NCBI RefSeq assembly: GCF_051628905.1
Contig: NZ_CP157575.1
Location: 1-64,000, forward strand
Length of the DNA stretch: 64,000 nucleotides
Source of the DNA: Asaia sp037151935
GTDB taxonomy: Bacteria > Pseudomonadota > Alphaproteobacteria > Acetobacterales > Acetobacteraceae
Reading direction: 5' to 3'
The position numbers and the translations under genes were made by a program. Under the pieces are notes generated by a model that ran no database searches, was not told the origin of the DNA, and saw nothing but the letters and a program-made list of their open reading frames with translations. Below, one piece after another: positions 8,448 through 17,080 of the stretch; within the stretch, counting starts at the first letter, position 1, and every line of letters starts with the position of its first letter.

Positions 8448-10292
8448 ATGGCGCTGGCAATGTTTATCGGGCTATTGCTCACCCTCGGGGCGGGCATCGG
8501 CGCCCAATGGGTCGCCTGGCGTTTTCGCCTCCCTGCCATCGTCCTGTTATTTGCGCTCGGCCTGATCTTCGGGCCCGGCCTTGGCATTCTCCATCCCTCT
8601 GCGGCGCTGGGCTGGATTTTCCGCCCGCTCGTCTCGCTCCTGGTCGCGATTATCGTGTTCGAGGGCGGATTGCTGCTCGACTTCCGACAGTTGCGCGAAG
8701 CGGGCGAGGGGGTGACACGCCTTACCATGCTGGCTCTGCCCATCTCCTGGGGGCTGGGCTGGGCGGCAGCGCATTACATCGCCCATATGGAATGGGGCGT
8801 GGCAGCGCTTTTTGGTGCCATCATCACGGTAACCGGCCCGACTGTGGTGCTGCCCCTGCTGCGGCATAACAAGCTCCAGCCCAGGGTGGCGGCTTTTCTG
8901 CGTTGGGAAGCGATCATCAACGATCCGATCGGGGCGATTCTCGCCGCTGTGGTTTTGCAGGTTGTCGCAACCCGCGTGCCGATCGGCACCGATGTGTTTC
9001 TGACTACGGTGCTGCCCGATCTACTTGCCTCGACCGCAGAATCTCTGGCTGTAGGCATTCTGCCTGCCTATCTCGTGCGTTATCTCTTCGTGCGCGATCT
9101 CATGCCCGAGCCGCTCAAGACGCCCTTGCTGCTCACCCTGGCTCTGCTGATTTTCAGCGTCTGCAATATGAGCATGGAAGGCGCCGGGCTTGTCGGGGCG
9201 ACCGTGTTCGGCATGGCGCTGACCAATCTGCACGTGCCGGGTCTTTCCGAATTGCGCCGCATGAAAGAATCGCTCGTCGTTCTTGTGGTGGCGGTTCTGT
9301 TCATCATGCTGACGGCCGATTTGCATCGCGAAGTTCTGGCCCATCTTTCACTGCCGATCTGCCTGCTGACCGCTGCTGTGATGTTTGGGGTGCGCCCTTT
9401 GGCGATCTTCCTCTCGACCATCGGCACGGGGTTGAAATGGCAGGAGCGTCTCTTCGTTGCCTGGATCGCTCCGCGCGGTATCGTCGCCGCCGCGGTGGCC
9501 GGTGCTGCTGGCTACCGTATGACCGATGCGGGCTATCACAGTGCTGATCTCATTATGCCCGCTGTTTTCGCGATTATCGGCGGCACAATGATCTTTCATG
9601 GTTTCTCGCTGCGTCCCATCGCCCGCTGGCTCAAATTGACGCTTTCGAACGAGCCCGCTTTGGCTATTGTCGGTGCTTCGTCATGGTCGATCGATCTATC
9701 GAAATGCCTCAGCGCCTCGGGCATTCCCATTTTGTTGGTCGATAACCGTTCGAACACGCTCATCCCTGCAATGCGTCAGGGGGTGCCGGTTCTCAGAGCC
9801 GAACTGCTCTCCCAATATGGTGAGGAAGCGCTGGAAGAGCGGCCTGCCGATTATCTCATTTCGACAACGGCAGACGCTATTTATAACGGCCTCGTCTGTG
9901 CTCATATGGCGCCGCATATGGGGCGTCAGCGTGTCTTCCAGATCAGCCCGGGCGTCGCACGGCTCGATTTCTATCACGGTCTGTCACGCGATGCGCGCGG
10001 CAAGCTCCTGGGCGATCCGTCCTGGAATTTTACGCTCATCGACATGCTGTTCGAGAAAGGCTGGCGCTTTGCGACAGCCATGGCCGACGAAGCAAGTGCC
10101 GCGTCATTCGGTGCCGTGCCGAACCGTCTGGATTTTCTGTCCATCCGGCGCGGTCAATCCATTTCCATCCGTTCGGCAGAGGACCAGTTCCCGGTGACCC
10201 CGGCCATAGGCGACCTGCTGGTCTATATGGCGCCACCCGTAGAGCCCGCTTCGGAAGCTGGTGCAGAGCAGCCCGTGGGCGAGGGCGGCTAA
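8448..10292 (+). CDS. Cation:proton antiporter with C-terminal nucleotide-binding domain
   Basis: An inner-membrane Na+(K+)/H+ exchanger for pH and cation homeostasis. Of its 614 residues about 1-390 form some 12 hydrophobic helices, with NDPIGAILA near 157 and a polar GAGLVGATVFG stretch near 245 that fit the CPA-type transport core. From about 403 a soluble domain begins ALAIVGASSWSIDLSK and carries a Rossmann-like TrkA-N pattern (ILLVDNRS near 428), suggesting gating by NAD(H) or another ligand. The family is clear but the transported ion is not. It starts 49 bases after rsmB. Confidence 0.9.
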   Translation: MALAMFIGLLLTLGAGIGAQWVAWRFRLPAIVLLFALGLIFGPGLGILHPSAALGWIFRPLVSLLVAIIVFEGGLLLDFRQLREAGEGVTRLTMLALPISWGLGWAAAHYIAHMEWGVAALFGAIITVTGPTVVLPLLRHNKLQPRVAAFLRWEAIINDPIGAILAAVVLQVVATRVPIGTDVFLTTVLPDLLASTAESLAVGILPAYLVRYLFVRDLMPEPLKTPLLLTLALLIFSVCNMSMEGAGLVGATVFGMALTNLHVPGLSELRRMKESLVVLVVAVLFIMLTADLHREVLAHLSLPICLLTAAVMFGVRPLAIFLSTIGTGLKWQERLFVAWIAPRGIVAAAVAGAAGYRMTDAGYHSADLIMPAVFAIIGGTMIFHGFSLRPIARWLKLTLSNEPALAIVGASSWSIDLSKCLSASGIPILLVDNRSNTLIPAMRQGVPVLRAELLSQYGEEALEERPADYLISTTADAIYNGLVCAHMAPHMGRQRVFQISPGVARLDFYHGLSRDARGKLLGDPSWNFTLIDMLFEKGWRFATAMADEASAASFGAVPNRLDFLSIRRGQSISIRSAEDQFPVTPAIGDLLVYMAPPVEPASEAGAEQPVGEGG

Positions 10293-10329
10293 TAAGCCGG
10301 CGGCGCCCAGCCATACGCCCTTAAGGGGC

Positions 10330-10833
10330 TCAGTCCCTGCGAACCTCGATACCTGTCGCGCCTGAGGCGATCAGCTTGCGCAGCAGTGGCGCTTCGAGGG
10401 CGATGCAGCCCTCAGTCACGCCGCTTTCGGGGGGCAGGTGCAGGAAAATGGCCGAGCCGCGATTGCGCATGACAGGATCATCGTTCCAGCCGAGAACAAC
10501 GCAAAGATCGTAGCAATGGTCCTCACGCCAGAGCCGCTCATGCCGTGCTTCATGAGGTAGGGCGACATGTCTGTTGTAATCGCGATGGCCAGGGTCGTCG
10601 CACCAGCCATCGTCAGGGCTCAGAGCCTCGACGCGCAGGCTTGTCTGCGGGCGTGCCACGCGATCAGCCCGGTAGAAAACCTGACGGAAGGGAAGAAATC
10701 CTACAGGGGTGGCCTGATCGCCCTCCGACTTGTCCAGCCTGATTCCGCCAGCACCAATCAGGGCGGGCAGGCGCAGATCGTTGACGAAAAGTGCCCCTGA
10801 ACGCCCTTCTCCATGTCTTAATATGACGTTCAT
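10330..10833 (-). CDS. L,D-transpeptidase (YkuD) domain protein without signal peptide
   Basis: The C-terminal part has the YkuD catalytic pattern: GSAIFLHLPP followed by TEGCIALE, giving the active-site His and Cys of L,D-transpeptidases that make 3-3 peptidoglycan crosslinks or attach lipoproteins. At 167 residues it is short, essentially just the catalytic domain. I chose the ATG at 10833 because a GTGAGG ribosome-binding site precedes it; an upstream in-frame ATG at 10857 would contain that site. The N-terminus MNVILRHGEG has no hydrophobic signal. It converges with the antiporter gene. Confidence 0.85.
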   Translation of the reverse strand: MNVILRHGEGRSGALFVNDLRLPALIGAGGIRLDKSEGDQATPVGFLPFRQVFYRADRVARPQTSLRVEALSPDDGWCDDPGHRDYNRHVALPHEARHERLWREDHCYDLCVVLGWNDDPVMRNRGSAIFLHLPPESGVTEGCIALEAPLLRKLIASGATGIEVRRD

Positions 10834-11036
10834 GTCACAAACCTCACGCCTGAACATTAATTTAAGGGTAAATTGCGTGTAAACGCCGGTATCGCTCCGG
10901 GGGTAAGCTCCGATCGCATTGGCGTTGTCACGATATACGTGTAAGTCTTCCGGTCAAAACAAGGCACTTTCTTCTTTGTAGAAGGTTGGTCTTGGCTCAG
11001 GGGTACTCCCCCAAAGATGGTGAGAGAAGGTTATAC

Positions 11037-11756
11037 ATGCCTGGTCCGCGTCCTGTCCTGATTGTTGACGATGACGATACGCTTCGCCAACTCTTGGTCG
11101 AACAGCTCAAACTCGAGGGTGAGTTCGAGCCCATTCAGGCTGCCTCCGTTGCCGAAGCAAAGGAAAAGCTTGGTGTAACCGATGTGCGTGTCGATGCCAT
11201 CCTCCTAGACGTCACCCTGCCCGATGGCGATGGTCGCGATTTCTGCGCCGAGCTGCGTCGTCAGGGTATTCGCATGCCGATCATCATCCTGACCGGTTCG
11301 GATGACGAAGCGGACGTGGTGCGTGGGCTCGATGCAGGGGCCAATGACTATGTGGCCAAGCCGTTTCGCATCGCAGAGCTGCTGGCGCGTCTGCGCGCCC
11401 AGCTGCGCCTGTTCGAGAACAGCGAAGACGCCGTTTTCCCGATCGGGCCGTATCTTTTCCGTCCTTCTTCCAAAATTCTTCAGGAGCCGGCCAAGAACCG
11501 CCGTATTCGCCTGACGGAGAAGGAAGCGGCGATCCTGAAATATCTCTATCGTGCCGGGCATCGCCCGATTGCCCGTCAGGTGCTGCTGAACGAAGTCTGG
11601 GGCTATAACGCTGCCGTCACGACGCATACGCTCGAGACGCATATCTATCGTCTGCGCCAGAAGATCGAGCCCGATCCGGCTAACGCGTCTCTGCTTTTGA
11701 CGGAAGGCGGCGGTTATCGCCTGAATCCGGAAGGCAGCGACGCTCTGATGGGCTGA
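11037..11756 (+). CDS. OmpR-family response regulator (orphan)
   Basis: A 239-residue two-domain regulator. The receiver domain (about 1-122) has the acidic pocket VDDDD near 11, the phospho-acceptor in ILLDVTLPDGDG near 57 and the conserved Lys in YVAKPF near 109. The winged-helix domain (about 140-232) has the OmpR-type RLTEKEAAILKYL and the recognition-helix region TTHTLETHIYRLRQKI. The chosen ATG follows AGAGAAGG; an upstream GTG at 10986 is open but adds unlikely sequence. No histidine kinase is adjacent, so its partner and targets cannot be told from here. Confidence 0.9.
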   Translation: MPGPRPVLIVDDDDTLRQLLVEQLKLEGEFEPIQAASVAEAKEKLGVTDVRVDAILLDVTLPDGDGRDFCAELRRQGIRMPIIILTGSDDEADVVRGLDAGANDYVAKPFRIAELLARLRAQLRLFENSEDAVFPIGPYLFRPSSKILQEPAKNRRIRLTEKEAAILKYLYRAGHRPIARQVLLNEVWGYNAAVTTHTLETHIYRLRQKIEPDPANASLLLTEGGGYRLNPEGSDALMG

Positions 11757-11770
11757 CAGGCCGGTCTGGA

Positions 11771-11819
11771 CCGAATACAAAAAAACCGGCCCGAAAGGCG
11801 CCGGTTTTTTTGTATTCGG
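11771..11819. terminator. Strong bidirectional terminator between the response regulator and xth
   Basis: A perfect 20-bp inverted repeat (11771-11790 and 11800-11819) around a 9-base loop. The core ACCGGC/GCCGGT is flanked by seven A and seven T, so a GC stem with U-tract forms on both strands. It serves the convergent regulator and xth genes. Confidence 0.93.
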
Positions 11820-11916
11820 GCGAAGGGGGCTATTTGGGTCTCGCCGCAGGGCTAAGGGGGCGTGAGACCCCCTTAACGGTCAGTGTGCGAGCTTGCGCGC
11901 GAAGACAGAGTGCGCG

Positions 11917-12720
11917 TTACGCGAAGCTCAGATCGAGATCGACTACCACTGGCACGTGATCTGACGGACTGGCCCAGTCGCGCACGTCCCTGAGTACCTC
12001 CATCCCCTTCATGGCAGGCGCGAGATCCGGCGTCATCCAGATATGGTCGAGACGCCTCCCTCGGTTGGAAAGCTTCCAGTCGCGATTGCGGTACGACCAC
12101 CAAGTATAGAGCTTTTCCTGTGCGGGCACGACAAGCCGCATGGCGTCGACAAAGCCGGTATCCTGCCATGCCTTCAGCCGTTCGATCTCCGGGGGTGTGT
12201 GGCTGACCACGGTGGCAAGCTGCTTGTGGCTCCAGACATCATGTTCCAGCGGAGCGATGTTAAGATCGCCGACGACGATCGAGCGTACGGGCGGGTTTTC
12301 TGTGAACCAGAAGGTTACTTCCTCCAGAAAAGCCAGTTTATGGGCAAATTTGTCGTTTACGCTCGGGTCGGCGATGTCGCCACCTGCAGGCACATAAAAA
12401 TCATGCAGAATGACCGGTCCCGTGCTCGTATCGAACGAAATACCAGCATGGCGTGTGTCGCTCTTGCCGCACCAGTCGGGTGAGGCCTCAATCGGGGTGA
12501 TGGCGTGGCGTGAGAGGATGGCGACCCCGTTATATCCTTTCATCCCAAGAAAATGCTGATGCGGATAGCCCATGTCGCGCAGGGCATCGGCAGGAAAAAG
12601 GGGGTCGGGAACCTTGGTTTCCTGCAGGCAGATGATGTCCGGGTTCTGTTCTTCGACCAGGCGCTGCAGCAAGGGCAGTCTCAGCCGCAACGAATTGATA
12701 TTCCACGTCATCAGCCGCAT
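11917..12720 (-). CDS. xth: Exodeoxyribonuclease III / AP endonuclease
   Basis: Removes abasic sites and damaged 3' ends in base excision repair. The 267-residue protein starts MRLMTWNINSLRLR, the family N-terminus. It contains ICLQETKV near 35 (metal-binding Glu), a Tyr/His region near 105, VGDLNIAP near 152 (catalytic Asp and Asn), RRLDHIWMTP near 222 and the final SDHVPVV near 254 with the catalytic His. Forty-one more residues are open upstream but do not resemble the family, so I start at 12720. The gene shares the terminator at 11771-11819 and is divergent from the dipeptidase. Confidence 0.96.
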   Translation of the reverse strand: MRLMTWNINSLRLRLPLLQRLVEEQNPDIICLQETKVPDPLFPADALRDMGYPHQHFLGMKGYNGVAILSRHAITPIEASPDWCGKSDTRHAGISFDTSTGPVILHDFYVPAGGDIADPSVNDKFAHKLAFLEEVTFWFTENPPVRSIVVGDLNIAPLEHDVWSHKQLATVVSHTPPEIERLKAWQDTGFVDAMRLVVPAQEKLYTWWSYRNRDWKLSNRGRRLDHIWMTPDLAPAMKGMEVLRDVRDWASPSDHVPVVVDLDLSFA

Positions 12721-12798
12721 GGATGCAGACCCCTCAAATTGGCATGAAGTGTAGGAATACCTCTTGCGGGGGCATCGCGACAGACCATTTACACAGAC

Positions 12799-13788
12799 AT
12801 GATATCCGACCTTCACGACCGTCTCCTGACGCTCGACTCCCATATCGATATTCCCTGGCCCGACCGTGGCGACTTCGCCACCGGCTCGGCAGAGCGACAG
12901 GTCGATCTGCCCAAGCTGCGTGCAGGGGGGCTCAGGGCTGTCTGCCTTGCAGCCTATATCCCCCAGACCAGGCTTGATGCCGAGCCACGCCAGCAGGCTT
13001 GGGAGCGTGTCCAGGCCATGCTCGACGTCATTAATGGCCTTGGTAGCGAGTCAGTCGCGGTTTGCTCGCGGGTGAACACGCTGCGTGAGTCTGTGGCTCA
13101 GGGGCGTGTGGTGGTGGTGCCCGCAGTCGAAAACGGCCACGCATTGGGGGGTGACCTCTCCCGTGTCGATCGGCTGTCGGCTTTGGGCGTGCGTTATATG
13201 ACCCTGACCCATAATGGCCATAACGATCTGGCCGATGCGGCTATCCCTCTGCCCACTCTGGGTGACGAACGCACCCTGCATGGCGGGCTTTCACCGCTCG
13301 GGCGTGCCGTGATTGCCCGTATGAACGAGACCGGGATCGTGGTTGATGTCTCCCACGCTGCGAAAACCAGCATGATGCAGGCAGTCGCTCTGTCAGCCCG
13401 ACCGATTGTCGCCAGCCATTCCTGCGCGCGTGCCTTGTGCGATCATCCGCGCAATCTGGATGACGAGCAGTTGCGTGCCCTGCGCGATACGGGAGGCGTG
13501 ATCCAGATCACGGCCATGTCGTCCTTCCTCAAACCGAGCGCGCAGGGTAGGGCCTCGGTGACCGATCTCGCCCGTCACGTCCGCTACGTGGCCGATCTGA
13601 TCGGGGTCGCTCATGTCGGCGTATCTTCGGATTTCGATGGCGGTGGACAAATCGACGGCTGGTCTGACGCCTCTCAGACCCCGTCGGTGACTGAGGCCCT
13701 GTGCCGGGAGGGATTTGTCGAAAGTGAACTCGCGGCGCTGTGGGGCGGCAATTTTCTGCGTGTGTTGGAACGGTCGGAGCCTGGCTGA
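12799..13788 (+). CDS. Membrane dipeptidase family (M19) zinc peptidase
   Basis: M19 dipeptidases hydrolyse dipeptides, including D-amino-acid and dehydro-dipeptides, with a binuclear zinc site. The 329-residue protein shows the metal-ligand pattern: DSHIDIPW near 13 (His and Asp), VENGHALGG near 112 (bridging Glu), VVDVSHAA near 180 (His) and IVASHSCARALCDHPRN near 201 (His), plus the Asp of GVSSDFDGGG near 275. There is no signal peptide, so it is probably cytoplasmic, as for many bacterial members. It is monocistronic and divergent from xth. Confidence 0.9.
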   Translation: MISDLHDRLLTLDSHIDIPWPDRGDFATGSAERQVDLPKLRAGGLRAVCLAAYIPQTRLDAEPRQQAWERVQAMLDVINGLGSESVAVCSRVNTLRESVAQGRVVVVPAVENGHALGGDLSRVDRLSALGVRYMTLTHNGHNDLADAAIPLPTLGDERTLHGGLSPLGRAVIARMNETGIVVDVSHAAKTSMMQAVALSARPIVASHSCARALCDHPRNLDDEQLRALRDTGGVIQITAMSSFLKPSAQGRASVTDLARHVRYVADLIGVAHVGVSSDFDGGGQIDGWSDASQTPSVTEALCREGFVESELAALWGGNFLRVLERSEPG

Positions 13789-14029
13789 GCGGAACTTCGA
13801 ACAAAACGGGATCGTTCTGTGTGACGGGACGCTAAATTTGTCCACTTTCCGGCTCATTCCGGGATTGACACCCTGTGATTCCAAGGTCTTGACGCTGTTT
13901 CTTCCATACGGATTGGCAAAATTGTTTATTTTCAATGCCTTATTAATCACTGCCCAAAAAATAGGCAAAGCGTTGCAAAGCGCGCCAAACTGCGCCCGTC
14001 ATCAATTTGTCACGCGATCCCCCACAGAC

Positions 14030-14050
14030 TTATCCACATGTTCCGTGGAT
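14030..14050. promoter_or_regulatory. DnaA box with inverted partner upstream of uvrC
   Basis: TTATCCACA at 14030-14038 is a perfect consensus DnaA box. ATCCAC (14032-14037) is repeated inverted as GTGGAT (14045-14050), so a second weaker box faces it. The surrounding intergenic DNA 13789-14085 is locally AT-rich (TTTATTTTCAATGCCTTATT). It could be a DnaA-regulated promoter, a titration site or part of an origin. Only one perfect box was found here. Confidence 0.5.
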
Positions 14051-14085
14051 GAAGTTTGCCCTATGTTGGCATCGGGTATGCTGCC

Positions 14086-15981
14086 ATGAGGAGCGCGAAT
14101 GAAGGGGGAGAAAGTGTCGCCGGTCTCGCGGTCCAGGAGGCACCCAAAGAGGGCACAGAGGCTATCCGCGAGGCGCTCAGGACCATCCCATTCTCGCCGG
14201 GCGTTTACCGCATGCTCGGCGCGAAGGGAGAGGTGCTCTATGTTGGTAAGGCCCTCAGTCTCAAGAAACGTGTCTCATCCTATCTTCGCCTGAACCAGCT
14301 GCCCGAGCGGCTGCGTCGCATGGTCAGCCTGACGCGTTCGATGGAGATCGTGACGACGCGCACCGAAGCCGAGGCGCTGCTTCTCGAAGCGAACTACATC
14401 AAGAAGATGAAGCCGCGCTTCAACATCCTGCTACGAGACGATAAATCCTATCCCTGGATCATGCTCACCGAAGGGCATGCGTTCCCTCAGATCACCAAGC
14501 AGCGTGGCAGACCCGTCAAGGATGCCACTTATTGGGGGCCGTTCGCCTCGGCCTGGGCGGTCAATCAGACGCTCAACCTCATACAGCGCAGTTTTCTGCT
14601 GCGTTCCTGCAGCGATTCCGTGCTTTCGACACGGACGCGCCCCTGCCTGCTTTTTCAGATCCGCCGCTGCTCTGCACCCTGCGTCGATCGCGTGAGCTCG
14701 GGCGAATATGCTGCTCTGGTAGATGAAACAAAACAGTTCCTGTCGGGCAAAAGTACGGATGTGCAGAAGGCGCTTGTTGAGGAAATGGAGAAAGCGTCAG
14801 AGGCGCTCGAATTCGAGCGTGCTGCGGCGATACGCGATCGGATACGCGGCTTTTCGAGTATGCAGGAATCGGGGATCATCAATCCGGCATCGATCGGAGA
14901 TGCGGATATCATCGCGTTGTGGCAGCAGGCGGGAAAAACCTGTCTTCAGGTCTTTTTCATTCGTAACAGCCGCAATAACGGTAACCGGGCGTTTTTTCCC
15001 GAACATGCGGATGACGATCAGGCTGCCGACATTCTCTCGGCGTTTTTGCTGCAATTCTATGACGACAAGCCCCCACCGCCGCAGATACTGCTTAATTGCG
15101 ACCCGGCGGAACTCGATCTGGTTTCCGAAGCGCTCGGTCTCAAGCGCGGGCGTAAGGTTGAGCTGCTGCAACCCCAGCGCGGCGAGCGGCGTGACGTGGT
15201 GCGTCATGCGGAGACTAATGCCCGCGAGGCGCTGGAGCGCCGTCTGGCCGAGAGTGCGGGGATCGGCAAGTTGCTTGACGGGGTGGCCTCTGTCTTTGCG
15301 CTCGACGCCCCTCCTGCGCGCATAGAGACATACGACAACTCGCATATCATGGGGCAGCATGCTTATGGCGTCATGGTCGTGGCGGGGCCGGAGGGATTCA
15401 CCAAGCGCGCCTATCGCAAGTTCGGCATCAAGGGCCCGGTTACCCCCGGAGACGATTTCGGCATGATGCGCGAGGTCATGGAGCGGCGATTTGGCAAGCG
15501 AGACCCCGAAGCCCCCGATGAACGCCCGCAGGACTGGCCGGATCTGCTACTCATCGATGGCGGTCTCGGGCAGTTCAACGCCGTCCGGGCCGTACTCGAA
15601 GAGCTGGGCGTCAGAGACATCCCGATTGTGGCGATAGCAAAAGGTCCGGATCGCGATGCGGGGCGCGAGTGGTTCTTTCAGGAAGGACGTTCCCCGTTCC
15701 AGCTGCCACACAACGACCCTGTGTTGTATTACCTGCAGAGGTTGCGCGACGAGGCGCATCGTTTTGCGATCACGACGCATCGCGCCGGGCGCAGCAAGGC
15801 CATCAAGACCTCGGAGCTGGACAGCGTGCCGGGTATCGGCGCCGTCAGGAAACGCGCTCTTCTGCACCGCTTTGGCTCGGTTCGCGGCGTCCGTGGCGCA
15901 AGTGAGGAAGAGCTGATTTCGGTGGCAGGAATCAATTCGGAAATCGCACGCACGATTTATGCGTTTTTTCATCCGCAATGA
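14086..15981 (+). CDS. uvrC: Excinuclease ABC subunit C
   Basis: UvrC makes the dual incisions of nucleotide excision repair after UvrA and UvrB find damage. The 631-residue protein has the GIY-YIG nuclease at about 33-115 (PGVYRMLGAKGEVLYVGK), a UVR motif binding UvrB near 230 (EALEFERAAAIRDRI), the RNase H-like 5' nuclease with ETYDNSHIMG near 413, and C-terminal helix-hairpin-helices (VPGIGAVRKRAL). I use the ATG at 14086; a TTG at 14056 is also open. pgsA follows, a common uvrC-pgsA neighbourhood. Confidence 0.96.
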   Translation: MRSANEGGESVAGLAVQEAPKEGTEAIREALRTIPFSPGVYRMLGAKGEVLYVGKALSLKKRVSSYLRLNQLPERLRRMVSLTRSMEIVTTRTEAEALLLEANYIKKMKPRFNILLRDDKSYPWIMLTEGHAFPQITKQRGRPVKDATYWGPFASAWAVNQTLNLIQRSFLLRSCSDSVLSTRTRPCLLFQIRRCSAPCVDRVSSGEYAALVDETKQFLSGKSTDVQKALVEEMEKASEALEFERAAAIRDRIRGFSSMQESGIINPASIGDADIIALWQQAGKTCLQVFFIRNSRNNGNRAFFPEHADDDQAADILSAFLLQFYDDKPPPPQILLNCDPAELDLVSEALGLKRGRKVELLQPQRGERRDVVRHAETNAREALERRLAESAGIGKLLDGVASVFALDAPPARIETYDNSHIMGQHAYGVMVVAGPEGFTKRAYRKFGIKGPVTPGDDFGMMREVMERRFGKRDPEAPDERPQDWPDLLLIDGGLGQFNAVRAVLEELGVRDIPIVAIAKGPDRDAGREWFFQEGRSPFQLPHNDPVLYYLQRLRDEAHRFAITTHRAGRSKAIKTSELDSVPGIGAVRKRALLHRFGSVRGVRGASEEELISVAGINSEIARTIYAFFHPQ

Positions 15982-16093
15982 TGTCGTAGCGACTATGCTG
16001 GTGAGGTAACACCCTCCTATCATGGGGCATGATTCCCATTTCGAGGTTCGGTAACGCCTCCGGCGGCTCACCCGGTGGATTCAGGAACGATTA

Positions 16094-16699
16094 ATGCTGA
16101 CAGACCTGCCCAATATCCTGACCCTGCTGCGTATCGCTTCGATACCGGTGCTGATCGCGCTGATCGCTTTCGCAACGCCGGTCACGGATGGTCTGGCCTG
16201 TATTGTCTATATCGCGGCCTGTATCACCGATTATCTCGACGGCATGCTCGCGCGCCGCTGGAAACAGGGGTCGGAGCTGGGAAGGATGATGGACCCCATC
16301 GCCGACAAGCTGCTGGTCGGAGCCTTGCTTCTGGCTCTGGCTGGCTACGGCAGGCTGATCGACGGGGCGCTTTTCGCGGCAATCGTCATCCTGATACGCG
16401 AGATCATGGTCAGCGGCCTGCGTGAGTTCATGGCAAGTCAGCGCGCGACGCTGCCGTCGACGCGTTTGGCCAAATGGAAGACCGGCATCCAGATGGTTGC
16501 CATTGGCTGCTTGCTGGCCGGTGACGTCATGCCGCGGATGATCGGGCTTGGGGCCATTTCCTTTTCCACTATCGGTGCGGTTCTGCTCTGGTTCTCGGTC
16601 ATCCCCACTGTGATGAGTGGCTGGGGCTATCTCGTAACAGGGTTATCGCGCATGTTGGCTAACCGTCCGGACGGATCTTCTGCGAAAATCAGTCATTGA
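16094..16699 (+). CDS. pgsA: CDP-diacylglycerol-glycerol-3-phosphate 3-phosphatidyltransferase
   Basis: PgsA makes phosphatidylglycerol phosphate, the precursor of phosphatidylglycerol and cardiolipin, in the inner membrane. The 201-residue protein carries the CDP-alcohol phosphotransferase signature: DYLDGMLAR near 45-53, then GRMMDPIADK near 62-71, providing the four metal-binding aspartates in the correct D-G-x2-A-R-x8-G-x3-D-x3-D order. Hydrophobic helices surround it. It lies 112 bases after uvrC. The molybdopterin synthase genes that often follow pgsA in alphaproteobacteria are absent. Confidence 0.94.
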   Translation: MLTDLPNILTLLRIASIPVLIALIAFATPVTDGLACIVYIAACITDYLDGMLARRWKQGSELGRMMDPIADKLLVGALLLALAGYGRLIDGALFAAIVILIREIMVSGLREFMASQRATLPSTRLAKWKTGIQMVAIGCLLAGDVMPRMIGLGAISFSTIGAVLLWFSVIPTVMSGWGYLVTGLSRMLANRPDGSSAKISH

Positions 16700-17080
16700 C
16701 TGATCGTGTCCAGCATCGCCGTTGTGGATAAACTCGATCACTCCCGGCTGTAGAGTTGCTTTCTCATAAGATGGTGGTGCTTCGACAGGAACCTACGGAT
16801 CAGGATACCAGATCTGCCTCGCAAATATCGTGGCCGCCCGGATGAGAGCCTCAGAGGAGAGACATTTCCCTCAACAGGGACCAATGATCGTCATTTCGCT
16901 CGGCGGCGCTCGCGCTTTTCGTATTTCAGCCGTTCAGCAGCAATGAAACCGGCAGTGCAAGAGGCATGAGTTCCAGCGCTCAACGGCCGACTGGTCAAGT
17001 ATTCCAGCCTATACATCTTCTGTATCTGGCCTTGGGCGAGCTTAACGCCTAAAAGAGCCGGGCAGACATCTCTGGAGTAA
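16700..17080. other. Intergenic region between pgsA and the lipoprotein gene
   Basis: 381 bases with no convincing reading frame and no tRNA. It holds one perfect inverted DnaA box at 16723-16731 and two small hairpins: CCTC-A-GAGG near 16848-16856 and TCCCT-CAAC-AGGGA near 16867-16880. A small RNA could lie here, but I cannot match it to a known family. Confidence 0.5.
16723..16731 (-). promoter_or_regulatory. Perfect DnaA box (reverse orientation)
   Basis: TGTGGATAA is the exact reverse complement of TTATCCACA. It lies 23 bases after pgsA and about 2.7 kb from the box at 14030. As a single 9-mer it may be chance. Confidence 0.4.
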
